A stretch of 50,353 nt of DNA, taken from assembly GCF_002207865.1 (NCBI RefSeq), contig NZ_BDQM01000026.1, positions 1 to 50,353 on the forward strand, in the 5' to 3' direction. The position numbers and the translations under genes are program-made. Origin of the DNA: Colwellia marinimaniae (GTDB lineage: Bacteria; Pseudomonadota; Gammaproteobacteria; Enterobacterales; Alteromonadaceae). Positions 18,701-29,000 of this stretch are shown piece after piece (positions within the stretch are counted from its first letter, which is position 1; each line of letters begins with the position of its first letter). Below the pieces are notes generated by a model that saw only the letters and a program-made list of their open reading frames with translations, did not search any database and was not told the DNA's origin.

Positions 18701-18794
18701 AACCTACTTTGGCCGTTGCTTTAAGGAAAGCTTTAACTGCACACCAAAACAATACCAACAACAAATGGCACAACAAGATTCAACTAATGATTAA
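15768..18794 (+). CDS. Hybrid sensor histidine kinase with receiver and AraC output
   Basis: A 1008-residue protein holds a whole signalling chain. About eight hydrophobic membrane segments (residues 1-315) are followed by a PAS domain (about 345-465), a HisKA domain with the phospho-accepting H484 in NISHEFRTPL, an HATPase with N box NLLANAIKY and G boxes DSGIGIS and GVGIGLS, a receiver with phospho-acceptor D781 in VCDLMLTG, and an AraC-type double helix-turn-helix (about 895-1005) ending in GFSSQTYFGRCFKE. The start is a TTG at 15768, backed by AGGA 8 bases upstream. DNA binding from a membrane-tethered protein is unusual but known in this architecture. It lies alone between the M50 terminator and a large gap before gltB; its ligand and target are unknown. 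No periplasmic sensor domain is visible, so the membrane part itself may sense. Confidence 0.92.
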   Translation: MPRPIRLLILALAGLVSFFPYHFIANWLAIIPESSSSFALTTLQIFSGIFLYFCVKKNSSRSFKLFWQYLLLAILAVIASKFLNGTPTSISQQLYQDFASLFIYFFILLAIETNPHLSDIPLNKYISGRVPAIFFTLICFCYFILLPAEFSTLIYQTAKPSLLFHLLINILIIARLIQCLVNAKDNFWRYTFTLLSCSAVFLFIGNLSAFLPHGFPLISTNSYTVQLIALLPYFFLIVTANISLKATKLPAAIAKEGSPEFYILLLMLIPTAMHLYGYEQKLFYSVDSNLQSITLLFWLVVAALLLANIANSRRSQTKKLKYTLFAQQAQHQQLTSLNNDLTDALINSEDKAIVNASNNAILTTSTTGEILSANPAAVQMFQSLEQELKGISVSRLFAEKDEMHFFFDFQSNIYSLQRKGEGISVECVSLRSDGTEFPAQAELQWAERAKQPLIVITFINLSARKHAEKQALELKDKFIANISHEFRTPLTIINGIIDRYIEKTTDELESEDLITAKRNGLRLVRMVEQLLELSRLSDNPQLSLSTYRLKTLMLMPVDSFSRLASQSHLNFTSNIPDNLWLDCDGQAFEKIIFNLLANAIKYTPKGGSVQVNAYAEQDTIIIDIIDSGIGISKDCQEKVFERFQRADDVKNQATFGVGIGLSLVNELVKAHDWRISLVSEQGHGSKFSLSIPLASANDVEPEISLSVSESEVASLLIEQRSVISHQSNHSQQVVLVIEDNLDMQSHIKQVIEQEHHCILAGSGELGLQLAQEYLPDLIVCDLMLTGIDGFEVLTQLKQDDMTAHIPVILLTARSDLESRLKGLKLNADEYLSKPFNQHELLTRIQNLIANRQRLQQRYLQKFNDQQKAEQRAERKIISQNNAVKLTEEIVAEGSLEDKFLHKLEKLIAKHYTEPELDISLLAKELAMSDRQLQRKIKVILGTTPNNFIKDFRLKKAQTLLISGAQIGRIALDVGFSSQTYFGRCFKESFNCTPKQYQQQMAQQDSTND

Positions 18795-18915
18795 TTAGCT
18801 CAGAAAGTACCACAATATAGTCTTTTACCCCTGATTAAGACCATACTATCTAGCGGCAACTGTTCGAGCAAACAGACCTAAAGTAGACAATAAAGTTACC
18901 TCAAGTTTTCATCGT

Positions 18916-18966
18916 CAAACTTGAAAAATCAATATGCAAACTTGAAAAATCAATATGCAAACTTGA
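18916..18966. repeat. 21-base tandem repeat
   Basis: Two exact 21-base copies (18916-18936 and 18937-18957), each beginning CAAACTTGAAAAATC, are followed by a partial third copy matching the first nine bases. There are no spacers, so it is not a CRISPR array. Confidence 0.85.
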
Positions 18967-19037
18967 TTGCAATCACCGAAAGCGGACATTCGTTTTGCAT
19001 GACTTCTGGGTAGTAAATCTTTAATGGCTCTATGGCT

Positions 19038-19068
19038 CTATGGTGCTTTCGGGCACAAAGCACCATAG
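19038..19068 (+). terminator. Terminator-like hairpin
   Basis: A perfect 12-bp stem CTATGGTGCTTT / AAAGCACCATAG with a 7-base loop is followed by GTTTTATC. It is preceded by a duplicated GGCTCTAT. It lies 243 bases after the hybrid-kinase stop and may end that transcript, or that of an unrecognised short RNA. Confidence 0.5.
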
Positions 19069-19213
19069 GTTTTATCTAGTATATCTGTCTTAATATAAAT
19101 TCTTTGCTTTGGATCTAGAGCCCTACTTTAATTTTCTCTTTGCTAAGCTGCTGAACTTAAAAGTTGCACAACTAGCATAAATAAATTGCGAGCTGTTACC
19201 CGGTGATATATTT

Positions 19214-19238
19214 ATACGGAATAATGAATATTCCGTAT
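19214..19238. promoter_or_regulatory. Inverted repeat, possible operator upstream of gltBD
   Basis: Perfect 10-base arms ATACGGAATA and TATTCCGTAT are separated by 5 bases, about 400 bases before the gltB start. Symmetry and size fit a protein-binding site, but no regulator can be named. Confidence 0.4.
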
Positions 19239-19631
19239 GAAAATGTAATTATTATTATGTAGTGTTATGTGCTTAAAATAGAGTTAAAAGTGTGGCTAAT
19301 GTATTTTTTAGGGTAAATATTAATGTTTTAAGAATAATTTGTTGCTGTATATATTCAAGTGATATGCATATATATTCATAAAAAGATTGACTCAGTCCCC
19401 TTTTACGGGTAATTTTTCCGACCGCTTTACATAATAATTTTCATTAATGGCAGTTCGTCTCATAAAGACTCAGTAGAAGTCTGGCGTGCAATGCTCAAGA
19501 AATTCTAAATATTATTCTGAAGGATCAATAGCGCACATTTTGAGTATTAACAATATAGGTCTTAATTAGCAAGCAGCTTAATGAGCCAGAAAAACAGCGA
19601 ATAGAAATAGTTAGATGAATAGGAATAAGCA

Positions 19632-22600
19632 ATGAATGATATGAGCAAAAAAAACCAAGGCCTTTATCGTGCCGAGTTTGAGCATGACAGCTGCGGTATT
19701 GGTTTTGTCGCCAACCTAAAGGGTAAAAAATCGCACGATATTATCGAAAATGCACTCACCATGTTGAGTTGTATGGAACATCGTGGTGGTACTGGTTTCG
19801 ACGTCAAAAGTGGTGACGGTGCCGGTATTCTTATTCAAATTCCCCACGATTTTTTCAGTCAAGAAACTGCAAAATTAGGCTTTAGCTTACCCGATGCCGG
19901 AAACTACGGCGTTGGCATGATTTTCTTTCCCCGCGAGCAAGAACAACGCGAAGCGTGCCGAGATATTTTAAACCAAAACATTACTCAATTGGATTTAACC
20001 TTAATCGGTTATCGTAATGTGCCAGGTGATAATTCTATGTTAGGTGCGGCTTCACTTGAAACCGAACCGAATATTGAACAGGTATTTATTGCTAAACCAG
20101 CAGCATTAACGGCCCAAGAATTTGAACGCAAGTTATTTGTTTTGCGTAAATACACCTCGCATAAAATAAATGCCAGCATTGCCAAAGAACGTGACGAGTT
20201 TTATGTCACTTCGATGTCATCAACCAAAATTGTCTATAAAGGTCAATTTACTACTGCGCAAGTTCGTCAATATTATCTTGATCTTCAAGACGAGCGTACC
20301 ATCTCTGGGTTGGCGATGTTCCATTCTCGTTTTTCAACCAATACTTTTCCTGCTTGGCGACGCGCGCAACCATTTCGTTATATCGCCCACAACGGTGAAA
20401 TCAATACCGTTCGCGGTAATATTAACTGGATGAATGCCCGTGAAGCATTGTTCAGTTCAGTGAATTTTACTGATGCTGAATTGAAAATGTTGAATCCGGT
20501 TTGTAATAATGACAACTCTGATTCTGCCAACCTTGATATGGCCATTGAATTATTGGTGTTAAGTGGCCGTTCGCTCGCCCAAGTGATGATGATGATGGTG
20601 CCTGAAGCTTGGCAAACTCAAGATGATATGGATCCAAGCAAACGGGCATTCTATGAGTATTACGCTTGTATAATGGAGCCGTGGGATGGCCCTGCGTCGT
20701 TATCCTTTACCGATGGTAATATCATCGGCGCGACCCTGGATCGTAACGGTTTACGTCCTTCTCGTTACTTGTTAACCGAAGATGGTACCTTGATTATGGG
20801 CTCTGAAACAGGTGCCTTGTGTGTTGATCAGTCAACTGTTGTTGAGAAAGGTCGTCTTCAGCCCGGTAAAATATTCATTGCTGATTTAAAGCAAGGTCGC
20901 ATTATCAGTGATGACGAAGTAAAAGAAACCGTTAGTTCGGCGCAGCCTTATGGTCAGTGGTTAGCAAAAAACAAAATTGAGTTAAACCAGTTACCGGTAT
21001 CAACGGCTTCTATTGCCCAACCGCCATTGGCGGAACTGCGAAAAATGCAAAAAGCCTTTGGTTATACTAGCGAAGATCTTAACTTAGTGCTTGCTGGCAT
21101 GGTTGGTACGTCGAAAGAGCCATTAGGTGCTATGGGCACAGATACACCATTAGCCGTGCTTTCAGATCGTCCACAACATCTATCACATTATTTTAAGCAG
21201 TTGTTTGCTCAGGTGACCAACCCACCAATCGATCCCATTCGTGAAGAGTTGGTGATGTCATTGCGTGGTTACATTGGTAAGTCACTTAACTTACTTGAGG
21301 AAACAGCAGCGCATTGTCATAAAGTTGAAATTGAACAACCGGTGTTAACCAACGAGCAATTACGTAAGTTACAGCATATTGATAACGACCACTTACAAGC
21401 AAAAACCATTAGCATCACCTTTAAAGCCAATGGTGAAGCTGGCGCACTTAAAACAGCACTCGATCGTGTTTGTTTGTACGCAAAAAATGCGATTGAAGAT
21501 GGTTATGCCATTTTAATATTAAGTGATCGGACCGTTGACAGCGACCATGTTGCTATTCCATCGGTATTAGCAACAGCAGCGGTTCATCATTATTTAATTC
21601 GTGAGAAATGTCGTTCTTACGCCGATATTATTCTGGAATCTGCTGATATTCGTGAAACTCACCATTTTGCTACCGTTATTGGTTATGGCGCAGCCGCGGT
21701 AAATCCATACTTAGCACTAGAAAGTATCTATGGTTTGCGTGATGAAGGAGTACTGGATAGCAAATTATCAAATGAGCAAATCACGGCGAAATACACCGCA
21801 GCGGTAGGCAGTGGTTTATTGAAAATATTCTCTAAGATGGGTATTTGTACCTTACAGTCTTATTTAGGTGCGCAAATTTTTGAAGCTTTGGGTATTAACT
21901 CAGAGGTGGTCGAGCAGTACTTTACCGGTACGGTCAGTAGAATCGAGGGTTTGAGTTTAGACCAAATTGCTCAAGAAGCACTATTACGCCATCGTGAAGG
22001 TTTCCCTGAAGCAAGCCGCATTGCCATTGAAAACTTATTACCAACGGGTGGTGAGTACTCATGGCGTCATGATGGTGAACGTCATCTATTTAGCCCAACG
22101 GTTATTCGTTTACTGCAGCATTCAACCGCAAGTAACGATACTGAGCAATTTAAGCAGTACACAAAAACAGTTGATGATCAAAGTAAAGAGGCCTTTACCC
22201 TACGTGGTTTACTGGAGCTAAGTAGCGATCGTCCTGCTATTCCATTGAGTGAAGTTGAGCCGATTGAAAATATTTTCAAACGCTTTGCTTCCGGTGCCAT
22301 GTCATTTGGTTCAATCTCGTGGGAAGCACACACCACGTTAGCGATTGCCATGAACCGTATTGGCGGTAAGAGTAACAGCGGTGAGGGTGGTGAAGATCCT
22401 ATTCGTTTCACGCCACTAGAAAATGGCGATTCAATGAACTCGCGTATTAAGCAAGTTGCTTCTGGTCGTTTTGGTGTTACCAGTCATTACTTGACCAATG
22501 CCGACGAACTACAAATTAAGATGGCACAGGGGGCAAAACCGGGCGAAGGTGGTCAATTACCCGGCGACAAAGTGGATGCTTGGATTGGCAAAACTCGTGG

Positions 22601-24239
22601 TTCTACGCCAGGTGTAGGTTTGATTTCACCGCCACCACATCATGATATTTATTCGATTGAAGATTTATCTCAGCTTATTTTTGATCTTAAAAACGCCAAC
22701 CGCGATGCCCGTATTAACGTTAAGTTAGTCTCAGAAGCCGGTGTTGGTACTATCGCCTCGGGTGTCTGTAAAGCGTATGCTGATGTGGTGCTGATTGCTG
22801 GACATGATGGTGGTACTGGTGCTTCGCCCTTAAGTTCAATTAAACACACGGGTTTACCGTGGGAACTTGGTTTGGCTGAAACTCATCAAACCTTGGTCCG
22901 TAATAAACTGCGTAGCCGAATTACCGTACAAACCGATGGACAACTTAAAACACCACGCGATCTAGCCATTGCCACCTTACTTGGCGCGGAAGAATATGGC
23001 ATGGCAACCACGGCATTAGTGGTTGAAGGTTGTATCATGATGCGTAAGTGTCATTTAAATACTTGTCCTGTTGGCATCGCTACACAAGATAAAGGTTTAC
23101 GCGAACGCTTTACCGGTCGTGCTGATATTTTAGTTAACTTCTTTACCATGATGGCTGAAGGTTTACGTGAAATCATGGCTGAACTAGGTTTTAAAAGCAT
23201 CGAAGAGATGGTTGGTCAGACTCAATGTCTTAAACAACGTACCGACGTTGAACATTGGAAATATAAGGGTGTTGATTTAACGCCGTTACTATACAAAGAA
23301 GAGTGCGGTGAGAACGAGACGCTTTATAAGTCAATTGATCAGAAACACCTGATTGACGATATCATCGACCGTAAGATGATAAAAGATGCGCAAGTGGCGC
23401 TAGATACTCAGCAAAGTGTTGCCCTGGAATACGATGTGAGCAATACCGATAGAACCATAGGTGCGATGATTTCCAATGAAATCTCGAAGAAGTACCAAGC
23501 CGAAGGCTTACCAGAAAATACTATCAGGGTTAAGTTTAACGGCTCCGCTGGTCAAAGTTTTGGTTGTTTCTCCGCCAAAGGCCTGCGCTTTGAACTTGAA
23601 GGTGATGCCAATGATTACTTTGGTAAAGGGCTTTCAGGCGCAAACCTGGTGGTATACCCAAGTAAACAAGCTAAGTTCGTCGCCAGTGAAAATATTATCA
23701 TTGGTAATGTTGCCTTATTTGGCGCAACGTCAGGCAGCGCCTTTATCGGTGGTGTTGCCGGCGAGCGTTTCTGTGTTCGTAACTCAGGTGCTACAGCGGT
23801 TGTTGAAGGCATTGGTGATCACGGTTGTGAATATATGACCGGTGGTATAACGGTTATCTTAGGCGCTACCGGTCGTAACTTTGCGGCGGGTATGTCTGGT
23901 GGTGTCGCTTATGTACTTGATAACAACAATGACTTCGCCCCTAAATGCAATATGGAAATGGTGTCACTGGAAACAGTAGATACCGATGCTGAAAGTCTTG
24001 AACTAAAAGCATTAATTACCCAGCATTTAAACGCTACTGGCTCAGAGGTCGCTAGTGATTTACTCAATGATTGGGACAACAGCGTGAAGCGCTTCGTTAA
24101 AGTTATGCCAGTTGATTACAAACGCATGCAAGGTTACATGACTGACGTGCGCAATAGCGGAAAATTCGACTCAGAATATGACATTGCCGTTGAAGCTTTC
24201 GATATCCATTTAAACAACATAGCTAGCGCTAAAGCTTAA
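19632..24239 (+). CDS. gltB: Glutamate synthase large subunit
   Basis: The large subunit of NADPH-glutamate synthase hydrolyses glutamine and channels ammonia to 2-oxoglutarate. The 1535 residues carry an N-terminal class II amidotransferase whose nucleophile is C21 in HDSCGIGF, implying removal of a 20-residue propeptide. A central domain follows. The FMN-binding synthase domain starts near SGAMSFGSISWEAH. The 3Fe-4S cluster cysteines are C1134, C1140 and C1145 in CIMMRKCHLNTCPVG, and the C-terminal beta-helix domain shows the GSAGQSFG and GGVAGERF repeats. The ATG at 19632 follows AGGAAT. It forms an operon with gltD 20 bases downstream. Confidence 0.97.
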   Translation: MNDMSKKNQGLYRAEFEHDSCGIGFVANLKGKKSHDIIENALTMLSCMEHRGGTGFDVKSGDGAGILIQIPHDFFSQETAKLGFSLPDAGNYGVGMIFFPREQEQREACRDILNQNITQLDLTLIGYRNVPGDNSMLGAASLETEPNIEQVFIAKPAALTAQEFERKLFVLRKYTSHKINASIAKERDEFYVTSMSSTKIVYKGQFTTAQVRQYYLDLQDERTISGLAMFHSRFSTNTFPAWRRAQPFRYIAHNGEINTVRGNINWMNAREALFSSVNFTDAELKMLNPVCNNDNSDSANLDMAIELLVLSGRSLAQVMMMMVPEAWQTQDDMDPSKRAFYEYYACIMEPWDGPASLSFTDGNIIGATLDRNGLRPSRYLLTEDGTLIMGSETGALCVDQSTVVEKGRLQPGKIFIADLKQGRIISDDEVKETVSSAQPYGQWLAKNKIELNQLPVSTASIAQPPLAELRKMQKAFGYTSEDLNLVLAGMVGTSKEPLGAMGTDTPLAVLSDRPQHLSHYFKQLFAQVTNPPIDPIREELVMSLRGYIGKSLNLLEETAAHCHKVEIEQPVLTNEQLRKLQHIDNDHLQAKTISITFKANGEAGALKTALDRVCLYAKNAIEDGYAILILSDRTVDSDHVAIPSVLATAAVHHYLIREKCRSYADIILESADIRETHHFATVIGYGAAAVNPYLALESIYGLRDEGVLDSKLSNEQITAKYTAAVGSGLLKIFSKMGICTLQSYLGAQIFEALGINSEVVEQYFTGTVSRIEGLSLDQIAQEALLRHREGFPEASRIAIENLLPTGGEYSWRHDGERHLFSPTVIRLLQHSTASNDTEQFKQYTKTVDDQSKEAFTLRGLLELSSDRPAIPLSEVEPIENIFKRFASGAMSFGSISWEAHTTLAIAMNRIGGKSNSGEGGEDPIRFTPLENGDSMNSRIKQVASGRFGVTSHYLTNADELQIKMAQGAKPGEGGQLPGDKVDAWIGKTRGSTPGVGLISPPPHHDIYSIEDLSQLIFDLKNANRDARINVKLVSEAGVGTIASGVCKAYADVVLIAGHDGGTGASPLSSIKHTGLPWELGLAETHQTLVRNKLRSRITVQTDGQLKTPRDLAIATLLGAEEYGMATTALVVEGCIMMRKCHLNTCPVGIATQDKGLRERFTGRADILVNFFTMMAEGLREIMAELGFKSIEEMVGQTQCLKQRTDVEHWKYKGVDLTPLLYKEECGENETLYKSIDQKHLIDDIIDRKMIKDAQVALDTQQSVALEYDVSNTDRTIGAMISNEISKKYQAEGLPENTIRVKFNGSAGQSFGCFSAKGLRFELEGDANDYFGKGLSGANLVVYPSKQAKFVASENIIIGNVALFGATSGSAFIGGVAGERFCVRNSGATAVVEGIGDHGCEYMTGGITVILGATGRNFAAGMSGGVAYVLDNNNDFAPKCNMEMVSLETVDTDAESLELKALITQHLNATGSEVASDLLNDWDNSVKRFVKVMPVDYKRMQGYMTDVRNSGKFDSEYDIAVEAFDIHLNNIASAKA

Positions 24240-24259
24240 GCTGACAAGGAGAATATATT

Positions 24260-25750
24260 ATGGGAAATCCAACAGGATTTATCAACCTAGGTCGTGCCTT
24301 GCCAACTGAACGCCATGCAGGTGAGCGCTTAATTGACTGGCTTGAAGTCTATGATGACATGCCAAAAGCAGAGGTCGAGCAACAAGCTTCTCGATGTATG
24401 GATTGTGGTGTACCATTTTGTCAATCGGCGAAATCAGAGTTTGCTCCGGTCGTTGCCGGTTGTCCGGTGAACAATGTTATTCCTGAATGGAATGACTTGA
24501 TTTACCGAGGTCGTTGGCAAGACGCAGTAGAGTTACTGCATAAAACCAATAACTTCCCGGAATTTACTGGCCGTGTATGTCCAGCACCTTGTGAAGGCGC
24601 TTGTGTACTAGGTATCAATGCAGATCCGGTAGCCATTAAGCTTCATGAAAAAGAAATTATTGACCATGCCTTTGCTGAGGGTTGGGTCACTGCTCAAGTT
24701 CCATCTGCTCGTACCGGTAAAAACGTCGCGGTAATTGGTTCGGGTCCGGCAGGGCTTGCTACTGCTGCACAGCTCAATAAAGCCGGTCATATGGTTACTG
24801 TCTATGAACGCGCCGATCGTATCGGTGGTTTGTTGATGTACGGCATTCCCAACATGAAATTACAAAAAGAACTAGTGCAACGCCGCGTGGATATTTTAGC
24901 GGAAGAGGGCATTGTTTTTGTCACCAATACTGAAGTGGGTAAAGACATTAATGCTGAACAGCTTGAAAGCGATTTTGATGCGGTAGTGTTATGTATTGGC
25001 GCAACTGTGCCACGCGACCTACAGGTTGAAGGCCGTGAACTTAATGGCGTTCATTTTGCCATGGAATTCCTTAGTGCAAATACCAAAAGCTTACTTGATA
25101 GCGAGCATAAAGATGGTAAGTTCATTAATGCCCAAGGCAAAAATGTTGTGGTCATCGGTGGTGGTGATACGGGTACCGATTGTATTGGTACCTCATTACG
25201 TCACCAGTGTAAAAGTACGGTGCAACTAGAAATCATGCCGCGTCCGCCAGAGAAACGTGAAGAGAAAAATAACCCTTGGCCACAATGGCCAAAACGTTTG
25301 TTGGTTGATTACGGTCAAAAGGAAGCAATTGAAATCCAAGGCCAAGATCCACGTCAATATTTAGTGATGACTAAGAAAATTGAAAGTGATGAGCACGGTA
25401 ATGTGAAGGCGGTTCATACCGTTGATATTACTTGGCAGCGTAACGACAAAGGTCAAATGATGCCACAAGAAGTTGCCGGTAGTGAAAAAGTACTTGCTGC
25501 TGATATCGTCCTTATCGCCATGGGCTTTATCGGCCCTGAAGGTGGCTTAATTGAGCAGTTTGGTCTTGAGCAAGATAATCGCTCTAACATAGTGGCAGAA
25601 TACGATAAGTTTACTACCAGCAAAGAAGGCGTGTTCGCTGCGGGTGATGGTCGTCGTGGTCAAAGCTTAATTGTTTGGGCCATTGATGAAGGTCGACGCT
25701 GCGCGCGTGAAGTAGACAGTTATTTAATGGGTAGCAGTTACCTGCCATAA
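24260..25750 (+). CDS. gltD: Glutamate synthase small subunit
   Basis: The FAD- and Fe-S-containing subunit (496 residues) passes electrons from NADPH to GltB. N-terminal cysteine clusters for two 4Fe-4S centres are visible in [10 protein letters not shown] and [12 protein letters not shown]. The FAD-binding loop is [15 protein letters not shown], the NADPH-binding loop [14 protein letters not shown], and the C-terminal FAD contact [20 protein letters not shown] strong ribosome-binding site, AAGGAG, precedes the ATG. It completes the gltBD operon, the cell's main route for glutamate synthesis at low ammonia. Confidence 0.97.
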   Translation: MGNPTGFINLGRALPTERHAGERLIDWLEVYDDMPKAEVEQQASRCMDCGVPFCQSAKSEFAPVVAGCPVNNVIPEWNDLIYRGRWQDAVELLHKTNNFPEFTGRVCPAPCEGACVLGINADPVAIKLHEKEIIDHAFAEGWVTAQVPSARTGKNVAVIGSGPAGLATAAQLNKAGHMVTVYERADRIGGLLMYGIPNMKLQKELVQRRVDILAEEGIVFVTNTEVGKDINAEQLESDFDAVVLCIGATVPRDLQVEGRELNGVHFAMEFLSANTKSLLDSEHKDGKFINAQGKNVVVIGGGDTGTDCIGTSLRHQCKSTVQLEIMPRPPEKREEKNNPWPQWPKRLLVDYGQKEAIEIQGQDPRQYLVMTKKIESDEHGNVKAVHTVDITWQRNDKGQMMPQEVAGSEKVLAADIVLIAMGFIGPEGGLIEQFGLEQDNRSNIVAEYDKFTTSKEGVFAAGDGRRGQSLIVWAIDEGRRCAREVDSYLMGSSYLP

Positions 25751-25785
25751 GCAATTTTTTTGTAAATCACTCTATATTTAAACAA

Positions 25786-25817
25786 TAAGCCTCTCCATGT
25801 TGCTGATGGAGGGCTTA
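25786..25817 (+). terminator. Probable terminator of gltBD
   Basis: TAAGCC-T-CTCCAT pairs with ATGGAG-GGCTTA around a 7-base loop, with one bulged T, 35 bases after gltD. The following T-run is weak, so the call is tentative. Three exact tandem copies of AACTCCC follow at 25834-25854. Confidence 0.5.
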
Positions 25818-25833
25818 ATTGATAAAAATTGCC

Positions 25834-25854
25834 AACTCCCAACTCCCAACTCCC
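25834..25854. repeat. Seven-base tandem repeat, three copies
   Basis: AACTCCC is repeated three times without interruption in the gap between gltD and the convergent propeller-sensor gene. It looks like a simple replication-slippage repeat. Confidence 0.85.
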
Positions 25855-26030
25855 AAGAAATACCGAAGTTGCAGCTATTAATTCTTGATAAGGGTTATAA
25901 AACACTTGGCTACAAGTTTGATGAGCAAAAATAGTGAGGTATCATTGCTTTGCTCTAAAGACTCATCATTATTAAAATAATATATTGTCTTTCTAATGCT
26001 CGGTACGTTATTTTATAGTTTCCACCTCGC

Positions 26031-29000
26031 TTAGTGGGTGCTATCGCCCTGCTTTAATTTAACTAACTTGCTTAGCTCGCCAATATCTTGTTGTTGAATG
26101 ACATCCAAGTAGTTGAAGGGTTGCACCTTAGGCGCATAAAACCCTAACCAGCTTAATTTGTTATTGTGAGCAACTTTTAGGGCATGTTCGGTAAGAACAC
26201 TCACTTGATCCCAGGACAGTGCCATAGGTTGTTCAAAGTTAAAAGGGTAAAAGGCATACGCCATGCCTGCTTTGATATTGTTACCTAATACCTGCTCAAA
26301 ACGACTAGTTAAGCGAGTTACTAGGTCACGGGTGTTATTATCCTTCTCATAGCCAATAATCATAAAGGTATCATCAGCCCATCGAATAACTAAATCATCA
26401 CTATTGCGGCTATAAAGTAATATGTCAGTAAGATTAACCAATTGGCTATTGCTTACTTGTTTTATGTTTTCTAACTTTATCATCACCAGAGATAAACGTG
26501 GCAATAGGCTGCGTTGCACGGGCAGAATATTTTCATGAATTTGAGACATCAAGCGGCTGGCTTGCTCGATATAAATATCTAAATAACGACGGCTTTTAAC
26601 ACCCGTCACTTTATCCACAGTTGCGGCATCTTCTAACTGCTGATTAGCTTGCTCAAGTTCAATGTTTTTCAAATGAAACTCTTGTGTTTTCTCTTGAATT
26701 TGTTGTTCTAAATATTCTTTTTGTTGCTGTTCTACTAGTAGTTTTCGGTTTAAAAAACGCGAATAAGTCAGTAATAACAGCGCAATCAATGCCGCATAAA
26801 GTACATACGCCCACCAAGTATGCCATGGCGCGGGTTGTACAACTATATTAAGTGACAGACCAGGCTCACTCCAAATGTTATCGCTATTACTGGCCATGAT
26901 TTGTAGCTGATAACTACCTGAAGGTAAGTTGGTATAAGTGGCGCGTCGTGACTTACCGGCATCAATCCACTCTTCATCAAAGCCTTTTAAGCGATATTTA
27001 TAACGTGTTGACTCAGGAGCTGTATAGTTTAAACCGACATATTCGAATGAAATTATTTGATCTGTATATGCCAGTGTCAACTCAGTTAAATCTGATAACG
27101 TTGTGCCTAAAGCCATAGGTTCGTTAAGCTTTAAAATATTGGTCAAACGGACCTGTGGTGCATTGAAGTGACTATTTACTTTTTCAGGAGCTATACTGTT
27201 AAAACCTTTGCCAGCACCAAAATATAGGGTGTTATTCATTGAGCGAAACACAGACGAATGGGTGTATTCTAAATCTACTAGGCCATGGCTAAGATTGAAA
27301 TGCTTAAAGGTTTTTTCACTCATAGAATAACGAGAGATTCCTTTGTTAGTACTAAACCAAATATCTCCATAAGCATCTTGAGTAATACCATATATGGTCA
27401 TGCTTTTCATCCCCTCTTTAGCACCAAGATGAGTAAATGAAAAGTTGTTACTATGACGATTTTCTCGGCTTAATATACTTAATCCGGCATCTTGAGTACC
27501 AAACCACAGGTCTTTTTTATTGTCTAGAAACATGATCCAAGAAAAGTCATCAGAAATACCGTTAGGGTTATTTTCTTCATGACGAAGATGAGTAAATTTT
27601 TCTTGCTCAGGGTCAAAACGACTAAGACCACCACCAAAAGTCGCCAACCAAATAAAACCTTGATCGTCCTCCAGCAACTGTAAAATATTATTACTGCTGG
27701 GCCCTTTTTCACTGTTTGACTTATTCTTGATAAAACGTTTAAAAGTGCCATTTTTATTAAGGCGGTTTAGTCCTTGATGGAAAGTAGCAACCCAAATGTT
27801 ACCGTGGCGATCTTTAATTATATCGGTAACACTATTGGCTGAAAGAGAGTTGTTATTTTCAGTGTCATGTCTATATTCAGTAACGTTATTCGTTGTTAAA
27901 TTTACTGAATATAAGCCTGAACCTCGCGTTCCTACCCATAAAGTGTTGCCATCAGCAAACAGAGTCATAATTCTATACTCTGAAAATGAATGATTAAAAT
28001 CAACAGGTGAAATTGAATTGTCATCTTCTGACAACTGATAAATTTCACCACTATAGGTGCTAAAAAACAAACTTCCTTGCTCAAATTGGGCAAAACTAGT
28101 GATATTACTACTTTTTAAGGCCGGATTTGTTTGGGTACTATATTGTCTAAATATTGCCATATTGGCATCCCAACGATTTACCCCCGAAAAAGTACCTATC
28201 CACATCATGTTATTATTGTCTTCAAAAAAGGTAAGAACATAATCATGACTGATACTATAAGGGTTATTAGGAGAGTATTTGTAGCGATTAAAATCGTTGC
28301 TTTTATAATTATAAATAGATAAACCATTGTCCGTAGCAATCCAAATATTTTCTTCAGAATCTTGATAAATATTTTTTATGGCATTACTGCTAATCGTTGA
28401 TTGATCATCAACATTAAACTGATGGTGAATAAACTGTTCCGTGCTAGGGGAATACTTTAATAAACCACTATCAACGGTTCCTATCCAAACATCGCCATTG
28501 ATATCTATATATAAGCTACTGACAAACTTATTAATGTAGGTCGCACTATTATCATCTCCGTATTTTATCGATTTAATAAAGTTTCCTTGTAGATCAAATA
28601 CCGAAATACCACCGCCATTTGTTCCTACCCAAACTTGTTGATTATCGGTTTCAATAATTGCGAGTACAGCATTGTGGGTAAGACTATTCGGGTTACCTAA
28701 CTCTTGAAAAATTTGTTGGGTTGACCATTTTTTTTCATGGTAACTGATAACGTTTAAGCCATTTTCAGTACCTACCCAAATCTTGCCTTCACTGTCTTCA
28801 AATAAGGCATTAACGGTATCATTACTTAGCGCTGTATTTTTTGTTTTAGTAGTAAAGTGCAAGAAGTCCTGACTAACTGCTTTATATAGATTCAAGCCAC
28901 CACCGAAAGTTCCTACCCAGAATCTTTGTTGGTTATCAATAAGAATACGACTGATTACATTAGAGCTGAGTGAGTTAGGTTGAGAGCTATCATGGTGAAA

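Larger units (their letters stand above)
18795..19631. other. 837-base gene-free region upstream of gltB
   Basis: No credible protein gene is seen. The region holds a 21-base tandem repeat (18916-18957), a terminator-like hairpin (19038-19068), a 25-base inverted repeat (19214-19238), and a weak possible promoter with TTGACT at 19387-19392. Such a long leader before a nitrogen-assimilation operon suggests layered regulation or a small RNA, but none is identified. Confidence 0.6.

Noticed and set aside
18916..18966. Tandem repeat considered as a CRISPR array
   Set aside because: Copies are contiguous, without spacers, and no cas gene is present. The same applies to 25834-25854 and 12286-12345.
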